This document shows positions 30,493 through 37,322 of a stretch of 37,322 nucleotides of DNA, in pieces. The DNA lies in IMG/VR virus record IMGVR_UViG_3300001450_000022, positions 9,947 through 47,268 of that record. One strand, 5' to 3'. The notes below the pieces were generated by a model. It was not told the DNA's origin. It searched no databases and saw nothing but the letters and a program-made list of their open reading frames with translations. How positions within the stretch are numbered: position 1 is the first letter of the stretch; every line of letters begins with the position of its first letter. Position numbers and translations under genes: made by a program. Source of the DNA: a virus.

Positions 30493-32138
30493 TGAAAGAT
30501 TATTATTGGCTTAACAGGGATTCAAGAACATTCTTGAAAAGAGGATACCTAGAAGAAGGAGAAACTCCAGAGGATAGGATTAAACACATAGCTGATTCAG
30601 CTCAAAAAACACTGGCTATTCCAGGTTTTTCTGAGAAGTTTCAAAACTATATGGCTAAAGGATGGTACTCTTTATCTTCACCCATTTGGGCTAACTTTGG
30701 AAAACAAAGAGGTTTACCCATATCTTGCTTTGGCTCTTATATAGATGATACTATGGAGTCTATTTTGAAAAAAAGCTCTGAAGTTGGTATGATGACCAAG
30801 TGCGGTGGTGGAACTTCTGGTTATTTTGGAGCTTTGCGTGAGCGTGGATCTGAGATTGGAAGTGGTGGTAAATCAAATGGACCAATTCATTTTTTAGAAA
30901 TTTTCGAAACAATCGCTAACGTGGTATCACAGTCAAACGTTAGGAGGGGTAGTTTTGCCGCTTATTTACCAGTTGAGCACCCAGATATTTTAGAATTTTT
31001 ACAAATAAGAAATGATGGTCATGCAATTCAAAATTTATCTATTGGGGTTACAATCAGCGACACCTGGATGAAAGAAATGCTTTCTGGAGACAAGGATAAA
31101 CGTAAGGTTTGGGGAGCGATCATCAAGAAAAGATTTGAAAGTGGCTACCCTTATATATTGTTTAAAAATGCAATGAACAGAAATGCGCCTCCAGTTTATC
31201 AAGATAAAGGTTTGGAAATTTTTGCAAGTAACCTATGCTCTGAGATAGCATTACATTCAAATCCAACAGAATCTTTTGTTTGCAACTTATCTTCTATGAA
31301 TTTACTCCATTACGACGATTGGAAAGACACAGATGCACCAGAAATCTTAACATACTTTTTAGATGCAGTAATGACAGAGTTTATAGACAAATGTAAAACC
31401 CAACCATTTATGGATGCACCAAGAAAGTTTGCCGAGAATCAAAGAGCTTTGGGTATCGGTGTTTTGGGGTGGCATTCATTACTACAGTCTAAAATGATTC
31501 CATTTGAATCAATGGAAGCTAAATTTTTAAATACAGAAATACACAAAGTAATTCAAGAAAAAACTAAATATGCTACAAGAGAATTAGCTAAAGTTTACGG
31601 AGAGCCGCCTTTATTGAAAGGTTACGGAGAAAGGAACGTCACAACTATGGCGGTTGCCCCGACAACATCAAGTTCATTCATTCTTGGTCAAGTTTCTCCT
31701 AGTGTTGAACCATTAAATTCAAATTACTTTGTGAAAGATTTAGCAAAAGGAAAATTTACATATAAAAATCCATATTTAGAAGCTTTACTAGAAGAAAAAG
31801 AAAAAAATACACCAGATGTTTGGAAGACAATACTTATAAAAAGTGGTTCAGTTCAACATCTAAAGTTCTTATCCGAAGATGAAAAAAATATTTTTAAAAC
31901 TTTTGGAGAAATTAGTCAAAAAGAAGTCGTTATACAAGCGGCTCAAAGACAAAAATATATAGATCAATCTCAAAGTTTAAACATTATGGTACACCCAAAA
32001 TCATCACCCAAAGATGTTAGCCAACTTATGATTTTTGCTTGGGAACAAGGTATAAAAACACTTTATTACCAAAGAGGGACTAATCCATCTCAAGAATTAA
32101 GCAGAAATCTTTTAGAATGTGCGTCTTGCGAAGGATAA
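30492..32138 (+). CDS. nrdA: Ribonucleotide reductase class I, alpha subunit (compact)
   Basis: Catalytic subunit, 548 residues. The redox cysteine pair is present as C79 (PISCFGSY) and C264 (FVCNLSSMN). The thiyl-radical cysteine C249 is flanked by the catalytic Asn and Glu in NLCSE (247-251), and the C-terminal shuttle pair is CASC at 543-546. TTSSSFILGQVSPSVEP is the conserved late loop. It is much shorter than the roughly 760 residues of the E. coli enzyme. The protein starts directly in the barrel region and lacks the N-terminal ATP cone, so dATP inhibition through that domain is not expected. It is coupled to nrdB. Confidence 0.95.
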   Translation: MKDYYWLNRDSRTFLKRGYLEEGETPEDRIKHIADSAQKTLAIPGFSEKFQNYMAKGWYSLSSPIWANFGKQRGLPISCFGSYIDDTMESILKKSSEVGMMTKCGGGTSGYFGALRERGSEIGSGGKSNGPIHFLEIFETIANVVSQSNVRRGSFAAYLPVEHPDILEFLQIRNDGHAIQNLSIGVTISDTWMKEMLSGDKDKRKVWGAIIKKRFESGYPYILFKNAMNRNAPPVYQDKGLEIFASNLCSEIALHSNPTESFVCNLSSMNLLHYDDWKDTDAPEILTYFLDAVMTEFIDKCKTQPFMDAPRKFAENQRALGIGVLGWHSLLQSKMIPFESMEAKFLNTEIHKVIQEKTKYATRELAKVYGEPPLLKGYGERNVTTMAVAPTTSSSFILGQVSPSVEPLNSNYFVKDLAKGKFTYKNPYLEALLEEKEKNTPDVWKTILIKSGSVQHLKFLSEDEKNIFKTFGEISQKEVVIQAAQRQKYIDQSQSLNIMVHPKSSPKDVSQLMIFAWEQGIKTLYYQRGTNPSQELSRNLLECASCEG

Positions 32139-32141
32139 TAG

Positions 32142-32148
32142 GTGTAAA
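32142..32148 (+). promoter_or_regulatory. GTGTAAA element before the holin-like gene
   Basis: GTGTAAA lies three bases after the nrdA stop and eight bases before the next ATG, in an 18-base gap. The close spacing would leave almost no leader if transcription starts just downstream. Confidence 0.5.
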
Positions 32149-32156
32149 ATATTTTA

Positions 32157-32444
32157 ATGCCCGAAAACGAAGATAGATTAACTCGTATGGAGGAAAAGAT
32201 AGATAAACTATCTGATGCCATTATATCCATTGCTAGAGCTGAAGAAAAATTAATTCAGTTAGGTACCCTTACAGATGTCCTATTTAAAAAAATAGATGAT
32301 ATGGGTGAAAGGTTAATAGAATTGGAAAAAACCACAGCAGAAACAAAAGCTTTTATGAATGGTTTCAACAGAATGACCTGGGTTTTTGTTAGTGGTTTGC
32401 TTACTGCTTTAGCTGCCACAGTAGCTTACAAACTTTGGGGGTAA
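32157..32444 (+). CDS. Coiled-coil protein with C-terminal TM segment (holin-like)
   Basis: This 95-residue protein has a long amphipathic helix/coiled coil (about 5-70, rich in Glu, Lys and Ile), followed by one membrane segment at about 74-92 (WVFVSGLLTALAATVAYKLW) and no positive tail beyond. This layout is that of XhlA-type haemolysin/holin-associated proteins in phages. A lysis role is inferred; I see no endolysin next to it. Small tail-anchored phage membrane proteins of other function look similar. It has its own GTGTAAA element. Confidence 0.65.
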   Translation: MPENEDRLTRMEEKIDKLSDAIISIARAEEKLIQLGTLTDVLFKKIDDMGERLIELEKTTAETKAFMNGFNRMTWVFVSGLLTALAATVAYKLWG

Positions 32445-32460
32445 TATTTTTTTAAAAAAA

Positions 32461-32467
32461 GTGTAAA
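32461..32467 (+). promoter_or_regulatory. GTGTAAA element before the DUF5824-like gene
   Basis: GTGTAAA lies seven bases before the ATG at 32475. It follows a run of seven T and seven A residues. It is the third copy within 3 kb in this strand-uniform stretch. Confidence 0.5.
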
Positions 32468-32474
32468 GATCATC

Positions 32475-33485
32475 ATGGAGTTAGATTTTACAAAAGAGAT
32501 TGTTGCAGGTAGACCTGGACCAAAAAGTTCTGCACAGACACCAGCAAAACCAGAAGATAGAAAAAAAGGTTCATCTAAGAATGAGCCTGGTTCCGCTGGC
32601 ACTTCTCCAGACTCTAAGAAAAAAGCTGAAAAAATCCTAAAGAGACAGGATGACAAAACAAAAATAACAGCTGCAATAACTTTCAGCGCAAAAGTCACCA
32701 CTTCCCTCAAAAACAAGGTCAAAGAGCATAACGAAAAAAGTTCCAGAAAAGTGACTCTGGGTATGCTAAAAAAGGTTTACAGAAGGGGTGCTGGTGCATT
32801 TTCTGGTTCTAGTAGACCTGGTCAATCTCGAGCTTCTTGGGCTATGGCTAGGGTAAATACATTTTTAAGAATGATGAGGGGCGGTAAAGTAAAGGACGCA
32901 TACCGTAAAGCCGATTCAGATATTGCCAGAGCTTCAGAAAAAGATTTGCATGATTTACATATTCATCAAGAAACATGGTCTCCATCAGACTTTAGTGAAG
33001 CTAGAGATATATCTGACATAGAATTTTCACTAGCTAGAATCGATTTATTAGGTTGTGGATGCACACACGACGAAATACTAGAAGATGATGTTTCTTTCGA
33101 AGATCCCGTAATACCAATTATAAATGAAGCTACAGCTGAAGAAATAGAAGCAAAGGAAAAAAAAACTTTAAATAAACCTTTTAGATTAAGCGGCGATAAA
33201 AAAAAATTCGGAGTATACGTTAAAAACGAAAAAGGCAACGTTGTAATGGTAAAATTTGGGGATCCCAATATGAGTATCAAAAGAGATGACCCCGCTAGGC
33301 GTAAATCTTTTAGAGCTCGTCATCAGTGCGACACAAATCCTGGCCCTAAATACAAAGCTAGATACTGGTCTTGTAGACAATGGAGAGCTGGCAAAAAAGT
33401 TGAAGCTGAATTAGAATCTGACGCAAGTATTTTAGAGATCGACCCATCTTTATCAACGGTCGAAATAGTTGAAGATATGGATTGA
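32475..33485 (+). CDS. DUF5824/DUF6321-like phage protein
   Basis: This 336-residue protein has two recognisable but uncharacterised phage segments. At about 90-145, KVTLGMLKKVYRRGAGAFSG and SRASWAMARVNTFLRMMRGG resemble the DUF5824 pattern. At about 235-315, KFGVYVKNEKGNVVMVKFGD, RDDPARRKSFRARHQCDTNP and ARYWSCRQWR resemble DUF6321. The N-terminal 80 residues are Lys/Pro/Ser-rich and probably disordered, and the linker is acidic. Conserved Cys, Arg and His suggest nucleic-acid or metal binding, but no function is established to my knowledge. Family names are from memory and should be confirmed. Confidence 0.75.
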   Translation: MELDFTKEIVAGRPGPKSSAQTPAKPEDRKKGSSKNEPGSAGTSPDSKKKAEKILKRQDDKTKITAAITFSAKVTTSLKNKVKEHNEKSSRKVTLGMLKKVYRRGAGAFSGSSRPGQSRASWAMARVNTFLRMMRGGKVKDAYRKADSDIARASEKDLHDLHIHQETWSPSDFSEARDISDIEFSLARIDLLGCGCTHDEILEDDVSFEDPVIPIINEATAEEIEAKEKKTLNKPFRLSGDKKKFGVYVKNEKGNVVMVKFGDPNMSIKRDDPARRKSFRARHQCDTNPGPKYKARYWSCRQWRAGKKVEAELESDASILEIDPSLSTVEIVEDMD

Positions 33486-33495
33486 CTTTTTCAAA

Positions 33496-33514
33496 ATGCG
33501 ATTTAGTATCGCAT
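33496..33514 (+). repeat. Hairpin just before the WavE-like gene
   Basis: Perfect arms ATGCGAT (33496-33502) and ATCGCAT (33508-33514) flank TTAGT and end two bases before the ATG at 33517. There is no T-tract. A hairpin here could control translation of the first gene of the glycan cassette. If translation instead starts at 33496, the arm lies in coding sequence. Confidence 0.45.
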
Positions 33515-33516
33515 TA

Positions 33517-34284
33517 ATGAACTTAAGTAAAGAAAATATAACTGTAGTCTTACAAGGCCCAATAGACGATAGAACTTTTGAGGCTATAGATTCTTACAAC
33601 GATCAAGGCTTCGGTGAAGTAATTTGTTCCACGTGGAACGATGAAAATATAGATTTACTTGCACCATCAGACAATCAATCTTTTAAGTTAGTGACTTCCA
33701 AGTATCCAGACATGACTGGAATAAATAACGATGGTTGTAGATTTTTTGTCGCAATTACAGCTGGCGTAGGGTGTCATCATGCCAGCAAAGATTTTGTTTT
33801 AAAAGTTAGAACTGATGAATTTTATCCAGATCTTTCTAAATTTATTGAAAACTGGCAAAAATTTCCACACAGAGCTCATACAACAAACAATGGTTTTTGG
33901 AAGTTTGTTCCTTTCAACTTTTCAAATCATATGTATTTATGTAAAAAAGAAATATTATTTCAAGCTTGCTCTTCAATAATACATCATTCAAGTGGTAAAA
34001 TTTTAAAAAATTTAGATTTCACATCTTCAGAGCAAGCAACTGGTTACTTTTTGATGCTTGCCATGGGACACGACTTAGAGAAATCTGATTGGAGAAAAGT
34101 GTTTTCAGAAAATGTTTTTATTACACCTTGTTCTGATTTACCAGGTCATTTGCATTCGGGACAAACTTTTACTAACTTTAAATTTAAAAGAGTTCCAGAC
34201 TATCCTAACAACAGAAAAGATAGCTCTGTTTTAAAACATTGTACAGAAAGTATTTTTAATCATCACAAAGAATTTTTATTATGA
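33517..34284 (+). CDS. WavE-like glycan biosynthesis protein
   Basis: I chose ATG 33517 (MNLSKENITVVLQGPI, 255 residues), which places the family-typical ITVVLQGPI close to the N-terminus; ATG 33496 would add seven residues. The VVLQGPI strand followed by EVICSTWND (about 35-43) and a later VLKVRTDEFYPD (about 98-109) fit the WavE lipopolysaccharide-synthesis family, a GT-A-type transferase-like group in which the TDE acids could bind the nucleotide sugar. Its stop overlaps the neuB-like start by four bases. A role in making or attaching a surface glycan is inferred from the family and the cassette. Confidence 0.68.
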   Translation: MNLSKENITVVLQGPIDDRTFEAIDSYNDQGFGEVICSTWNDENIDLLAPSDNQSFKLVTSKYPDMTGINNDGCRFFVAITAGVGCHHASKDFVLKVRTDEFYPDLSKFIENWQKFPHRAHTTNNGFWKFVPFNFSNHMYLCKKEILFQACSSIIHHSSGKILKNLDFTSSEQATGYFLMLAMGHDLEKSDWRKVFSENVFITPCSDLPGHLHSGQTFTNFKFKRVPDYPNNRKDSSVLKHCTESIFNHHKEFLL

Positions 34285-35114
34285 AAAAAACCTACATTAT
34301 TGCAGAAATAGGAATCAACCACAACGGAAGTTTGGATGTTGCTAAAAAATTAATCGATATTTCAGCCGCAGCTGGTTGCGACGCCGTCAAGTTTCAAAAG
34401 AGAAACCCAGATGTCTGTGTTCCAGAACACCAAAAATCTGTTATGCGAGACACGCCTTGGGGCAAAATGACGTATTTAGATTATAAATACAAAGTAGAAT
34501 TTGGAAAAGAAGAGTATGACGAAATAGACAAATACTGTAAACAACAAAATATTTCTTGGAGCGCATCTCCTTGGGATCTAGATAGTTTAGAATTTTTAAA
34601 CCAATACGATATTCCATTCATCAAGCTTCCTTCTGCAATGATTACAAATATAGAACTACTCAAAGCATCTTGCAAGACAGGCAAAAAAGTTATAATTTCA
34701 ACAGGAATGAGTAGTATAGATGAAGTTAATGATGCTCAAAGAATTTTATCTAGAGAGGCGAAAGATTTTGCAATCTTACATTGTAATTCTACCTATCCAG
34801 CTCCGATTGAAGAACTTAATTTATCTTGCATTAAAACATTAAAAGATAAATACAAATGCGAAGTTGGATATAGCGGTCATGAATTTAGATTAGGCACATC
34901 AGTTGCTGCAGTTTATCTTGGCGCATCTATAATCGAAAGACATGTCACCTTAGATAGAACAATGTGGGGCTCCGATCATATGTCTTCTGTTGAACCGCAA
35001 GGTTTATTTAAATTAGTTAGCGGTATTAGAGAACTAGAAAAATCTTACGGCAATGGAAAAATAGAAGTCACAGAATCCGAAAAACCTGTTAGAAAAAAAT
35101 TAAGAGGCAACTAA
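34281..35114 (+). CDS. NeuB-family nonulosonate synthase without SAF domain
   Basis: Condenses phosphoenolpyruvate with a hexose-derived sugar to give a sialic, legionaminic or related acid. The TIM-barrel motifs are intact: IAEIGINHNG (7-16), DAVKFQKRNPD, SASPWDLDSLEFL, IKLPSAMITN, IISTGMSSIDE, ILHCNSTYPAP, VGYSGHE and IERHVTLDR. The protein is 277 residues and ends KPVRKKLRGN, where bacterial NeuB/SpsE (about 340 residues) continue into the antifreeze-like SAF domain. That domain helps close the active site in the dimer, so its absence is notable. The substrate cannot be told from sequence. It is coupled to both neighbours by overlapping starts and stops. Confidence 0.88.
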   Translation: MKKTYIIAEIGINHNGSLDVAKKLIDISAAAGCDAVKFQKRNPDVCVPEHQKSVMRDTPWGKMTYLDYKYKVEFGKEEYDEIDKYCKQQNISWSASPWDLDSLEFLNQYDIPFIKLPSAMITNIELLKASCKTGKKVIISTGMSSIDEVNDAQRILSREAKDFAILHCNSTYPAPIEELNLSCIKTLKDKYKCEVGYSGHEFRLGTSVAAVYLGASIIERHVTLDRTMWGSDHMSSVEPQGLFKLVSGIRELEKSYGNGKIEVTESEKPVRKKLRGN

Positions 35115-35905
35115 TGGACTTGTACAGAAAAGATATATTTTCTGGTGGATGGTTTTCTTTTCACTCACCTAAAGACAATTGGGTTTATAATATTTCTCAA
35201 AAAATATACAATCAATATTTTAATACAGAGCTGTTAGACAAAGAGTTTGGAGAATCAGAAATAACAGAAGATTTATTTTTAAAAAGCGATTTAAACTTTG
35301 ACTTTGTAAAAGGTAAAAGCGTTTTGGTTGTTGGAGGAGGGCCATCATCGTCCAAACTAAATAAAGATTTAATTGACTCCTACGACCTTATTTTTAGTTG
35401 CAACAGTTTTTATAAAAACGAAACATTAAAAAAACACAAAGTAGATTTAGCTCTAATATCGGACGAGGTTAATTTAAAAGATAAAGACTTCATAGACTAC
35501 ATTACCGAACATAATACAATAATAGGTTTCGAGCATGGCAATAGACATGATAGTGATGAAATCATAAAACTAAAAGAAGATTTTTATCCATTTGTTTATC
35601 TCACTAGATACTTCTCCAGATTAGGTTTTGCTATAAGAGCTTGTGTGTTGGCTAGGTTATTAGGCGCAGAAAAAATACATTTTATTGGAGTTGACGGTTT
35701 TAAAAACAAAAATACACCACACCTTTTTGAGTCAAACAAAAAACCACCATACTTCAATGATACTGAAAAATTTCAAGAGTCAATGATTGTTTTTTACGAA
35801 TACATGTTGAGGGATTTAAAAACAAAAGAATTAAAAAATTTATCAGAAGATGAAGACGACAGCATATATTCTGGTATATTAGAAAAGGTTAAAAACTCTT
35901 TATGA
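35114..35905 (+). CDS. GT42/DUF115-like putative sialyltransferase-type protein
   Basis: This 263-residue protein has a Rossmann-like strand GKSVLVVGGGPSSSKL (about 66-81), then YDLIFSCNSFYKN and VDLALISD. Later it has RLGFAIRACVLARLLGAEKIHFIGVDGF (in order), which resembles bacterial sialyltransferase GT42 and DUF115/Maf-type flagellin-glycan proteins. Placed directly after a NeuB-type gene with a one-base overlap, transfer of the nonulosonic acid is a sensible hypothesis. No CMP-sugar synthetase (NeuA) is visible in the window, so the donor would have to come from the host or from genes beyond the edge. Confidence 0.62.
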   Translation: MDLYRKDIFSGGWFSFHSPKDNWVYNISQKIYNQYFNTELLDKEFGESEITEDLFLKSDLNFDFVKGKSVLVVGGGPSSSKLNKDLIDSYDLIFSCNSFYKNETLKKHKVDLALISDEVNLKDKDFIDYITEHNTIIGFEHGNRHDSDEIIKLKEDFYPFVYLTRYFSRLGFAIRACVLARLLGAEKIHFIGVDGFKNKNTPHLFESNKKPPYFNDTEKFQESMIVFYEYMLRDLKTKELKNLSEDEDDSIYSGILEKVKNSL

Positions 35906-36678
35906 AGGTAGCGTTGTGTTATTCTGGACAAATTGGCGGTCTTAAAAAAGCCATACATAATCAAAGAAAATGCTTTCTAAAAGATTCTTTTGATGTATAT
36001 GCTTACACATCTAACTTAGTTAGCCATAAAGGTTTGCCCCAACCGCACATTAATCCAAATTCAGAAGTTCATGAATATTTAAAAGGGGGAGTGGGGTGGA
36101 GAAAGCATTTGCCGTCTTACGGTATTGTATATAAAATAAAAAGTACAATTGTCCAAGACTTTTTAAATTTACTTAATCCAGTAAAACAATTTATTGAAAA
36201 CGAATCACTTGAAGACACTTTAAACGATTCGAATATGACAAAATGGGAGTGGTTGCGAAAAAGACAACTTAAAAAAATGTATGAGTGCAACAAAATGATT
36301 ACAGGAAATTACGACATTGTCGTAAGGTCTAGGTTTGAGTTCAGCCCATATATAAATATCGACATAGAAGAAATATACAAAAAACACGGAAACGATAATA
36401 GAATTTTTGTTTTTGGTGGTTGGTCCTGTGTTCCACCAATGGTTTTTATGAACCCATTTTTTTGTGATGGTTTTGTCTTTGGCTCACCTAAAGTTATGGA
36501 TATTTTTACATCTTTGTATTTAAATAAAGAGGCGTATCCATTCGACCCCAAATATAAGGAATGTTGGGATAAATACGGTGACAACGTTGAATATCAATTA
36601 AAAAAACACTTAGAAAAGCACGATATAGAATTAATATACATAGGAGGTCAAAGATCAATGTATCACCTAGAAAGATGA
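35902..36678 (+). CDS. Glycosyltransferase-like protein
   Basis: This 258-residue protein begins MKVALCYSGQIGGLKKAIHN, a pattern shared with uncharacterised glycosyltransferase-like proteins in bacterial surface-polysaccharide loci and large phages. YDIVVRSRFEF (about 138-148) resembles the DxxxRxR-type segment of that group, followed by GWSCVPPMVFMNPFFCDGFVFG. There is no membrane segment. It is coupled by four-base overlaps to both neighbours in the glycan cassette. The donor and acceptor are unknown. Confidence 0.6.
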   Translation: MKVALCYSGQIGGLKKAIHNQRKCFLKDSFDVYAYTSNLVSHKGLPQPHINPNSEVHEYLKGGVGWRKHLPSYGIVYKIKSTIVQDFLNLLNPVKQFIENESLEDTLNDSNMTKWEWLRKRQLKKMYECNKMITGNYDIVVRSRFEFSPYINIDIEEIYKKHGNDNRIFVFGGWSCVPPMVFMNPFFCDGFVFGSPKVMDIFTSLYLNKEAYPFDPKYKECWDKYGDNVEYQLKKHLEKHDIELIYIGGQRSMYHLER

Positions 36679-37322
36679 GAAAAATATTTATAGATTGTGG
36701 TTCACATGATGGTTGTTCTGTTAGAAAATTCAAAGATTTACATGATAAATCAAATGAATTCGAATATTTTTGTTTCGAAATAAACAAGCTTCTGGAACCC
36801 CTATATAAAGATATAAAAGATCAAATCACCCTAACGTTTAAGGGTGTCGCCACAAGCTATAAAAAAGTCACTTTTTTAAGAATGGGTATGACTGGTGGAA
36901 GCACTATAACGGCAGGAAAAGCAGATAATTTATATAGAAAACAATATAATAGGAAAGATTGCATGCTCTTTGATTTTGATCAAGTTTGTAAAAATGGAGA
37001 ATTAAAGACATCAAAAATCGATACAATAGATTTATCACACTGGATAAAAGAAAATTTTTCTCAAGATGATTATATAGTTTTAAAAATAGATGTCGAAGGC
37101 GCTGAATACGAAATATTAAATCATTTAATAAAGAATAGATGTGTGAAATTTTTAAATGAATTAAAAATAGAATTTCATAATGGTGGCGAAGACAGATACA
37201 TAGAAAGATTAAAAATGCACAATAGAAATCTAAAAATCGATTCGACGTGGGACGCCATGCATCCACCATATCTTTTAAATAAGCAGTCTGAAGAATATTA
37301 CAAAACTTACGAAAAAAACAAA
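36675..37322 (+). CDS. FkbM-family methyltransferase, cut by window edge
   Basis: Probable SAM-dependent methyltransferase of the FkbM type. The ATG at 36675 overlaps the upstream stop (ATGA), and the frame is open for 216 codons to the end of the window, so the 3' end is missing. The SAM motif is KIFIDCGSHDGCSVRKF (3-19), the second strand YFCFEINK, and the family-typical VLKIDVEGAEYEIL appears at about 136-149. FkbM enzymes methylate sugars and small molecules and are frequent in surface-glycan loci, which fits the preceding genes. Confidence 0.85.
   Translation, partial: MRKIFIDCGSHDGCSVRKFKDLHDKSNEFEYFCFEINKLLEPLYKDIKDQITLTFKGVATSYKKVTFLRMGMTGGSTITAGKADNLYRKQYNRKDCMLFDFDQVCKNGELKTSKIDTIDLSHWIKENFSQDDYIVLKIDVEGAEYEILNHLIKNRCVKFLNELKIEFHNGGEDRYIERLKMHNRNLKIDSTWDAMHPPYLLNKQSEEYYKTYEKNK

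Noticed and set aside
32447-32460. Seven T then seven A palindrome as terminator
   Set aside because: It has no G/C pairs and would not form a stable hairpin; it is a low-complexity run next to a promoter element.
33469-33516. Longer WavE-like protein starting at a TTG at 33469
   Set aside because: It would overlap the upstream gene and add 16 residues with no family support; ATG 33517 places the conserved strand near the N-terminus.
1-37322. tRNA genes, CRISPR arrays, insertion sequences, integrase
   Set aside because: I read for cloverleaf-like segments, spaced direct repeats, transposase or integrase motifs and found none; gene-free space is under about 1 kb in total. A weak tRNA could only be excluded with a covariance search.

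Overview
This window is a contiguous piece of a tailed double-stranded DNA phage (Caudoviricetes). It is A+T-rich (roughly one third G+C by eye), almost fully coding, and has no ribosomal, transfer RNA or bacterial housekeeping genes. The order terminase, portal, protease/scaffold, capsid, connectors, tail tube, chaperone-like genes, tape measure, tail tip is that of a virion-assembly cluster. I see a tube gene and a very long tape measure but no sheath or T4-type baseplate genes, so a long non-contractile tail is most likely; a sheath outside the window cannot be excluded. The host is not identifiable from the sequence. Most starts lack a clear Shine-Dalgarno, and ATGGC start contexts are common. 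Tape-measure repeats of the IPNFA type and the DUF5824/DUF6321-like protein suggest, from memory, aquatic metagenomic phages.

Layout. (1) 1-9297, plus strand: large terminase, portal, a small charged protein, a prohead protease fused to a scaffold-like C-terminus, a putative decoration protein, the major capsid protein, a strong UUCG-loop terminator, then two small head/neck genes. (2) 9389-12576, minus strand: an inverted block with three connector/neck-type genes and the two-domain tail tube gene. It converges on a bidirectional terminator and diverges at a perfect TTTACAC/GTGTAAA dyad. (3) 12622-25583, plus: small genes and putative tail chaperones, a 1816-residue tape measure, and two large tail-tip proteins. 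(4) 25580-29280, minus: a cysteine-less FmdB-like protein, Hsp20, a glycosyltransferase, SSB, a sigma-70-like factor, a dNMP kinase and a small unknown. (5) 29521-37322, plus: compact class I ribonucleotide reductase (nrdB, nrdA), a coiled-coil/TM holin-like protein, a DUF5824/DUF6321-like protein, then a glycan cassette (WavE-like transferase, NeuB-type synthase, a GT42/DUF115-like protein, another transferase-like protein, and an FkbM methyltransferase cut by the right edge).

How it fits together. A short element, GTGTAAA, sits 7-20 nt upstream of the start codon of portal, the post-capsid gene, both genes of the 12.6 kb divergent pair, nrdB, the holin-like gene and the DUF5824-like gene, with one-base variants before the tape measure, the tail tube and an internal scaffold start. 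With a phage-encoded sigma-like protein in the same window, the simplest inference is a phage-specific promoter class. Other points of interest are a PD-(D/E)XK-like nuclease signature inside the tape measure, four copies of a tube domain spread over two proteins, arabinofuranosidase-B-like modules shared by the two tail-tip proteins, a nested scaffold marked by a switch in arginine codons, and a viral nonulosonate-type glycan cassette.
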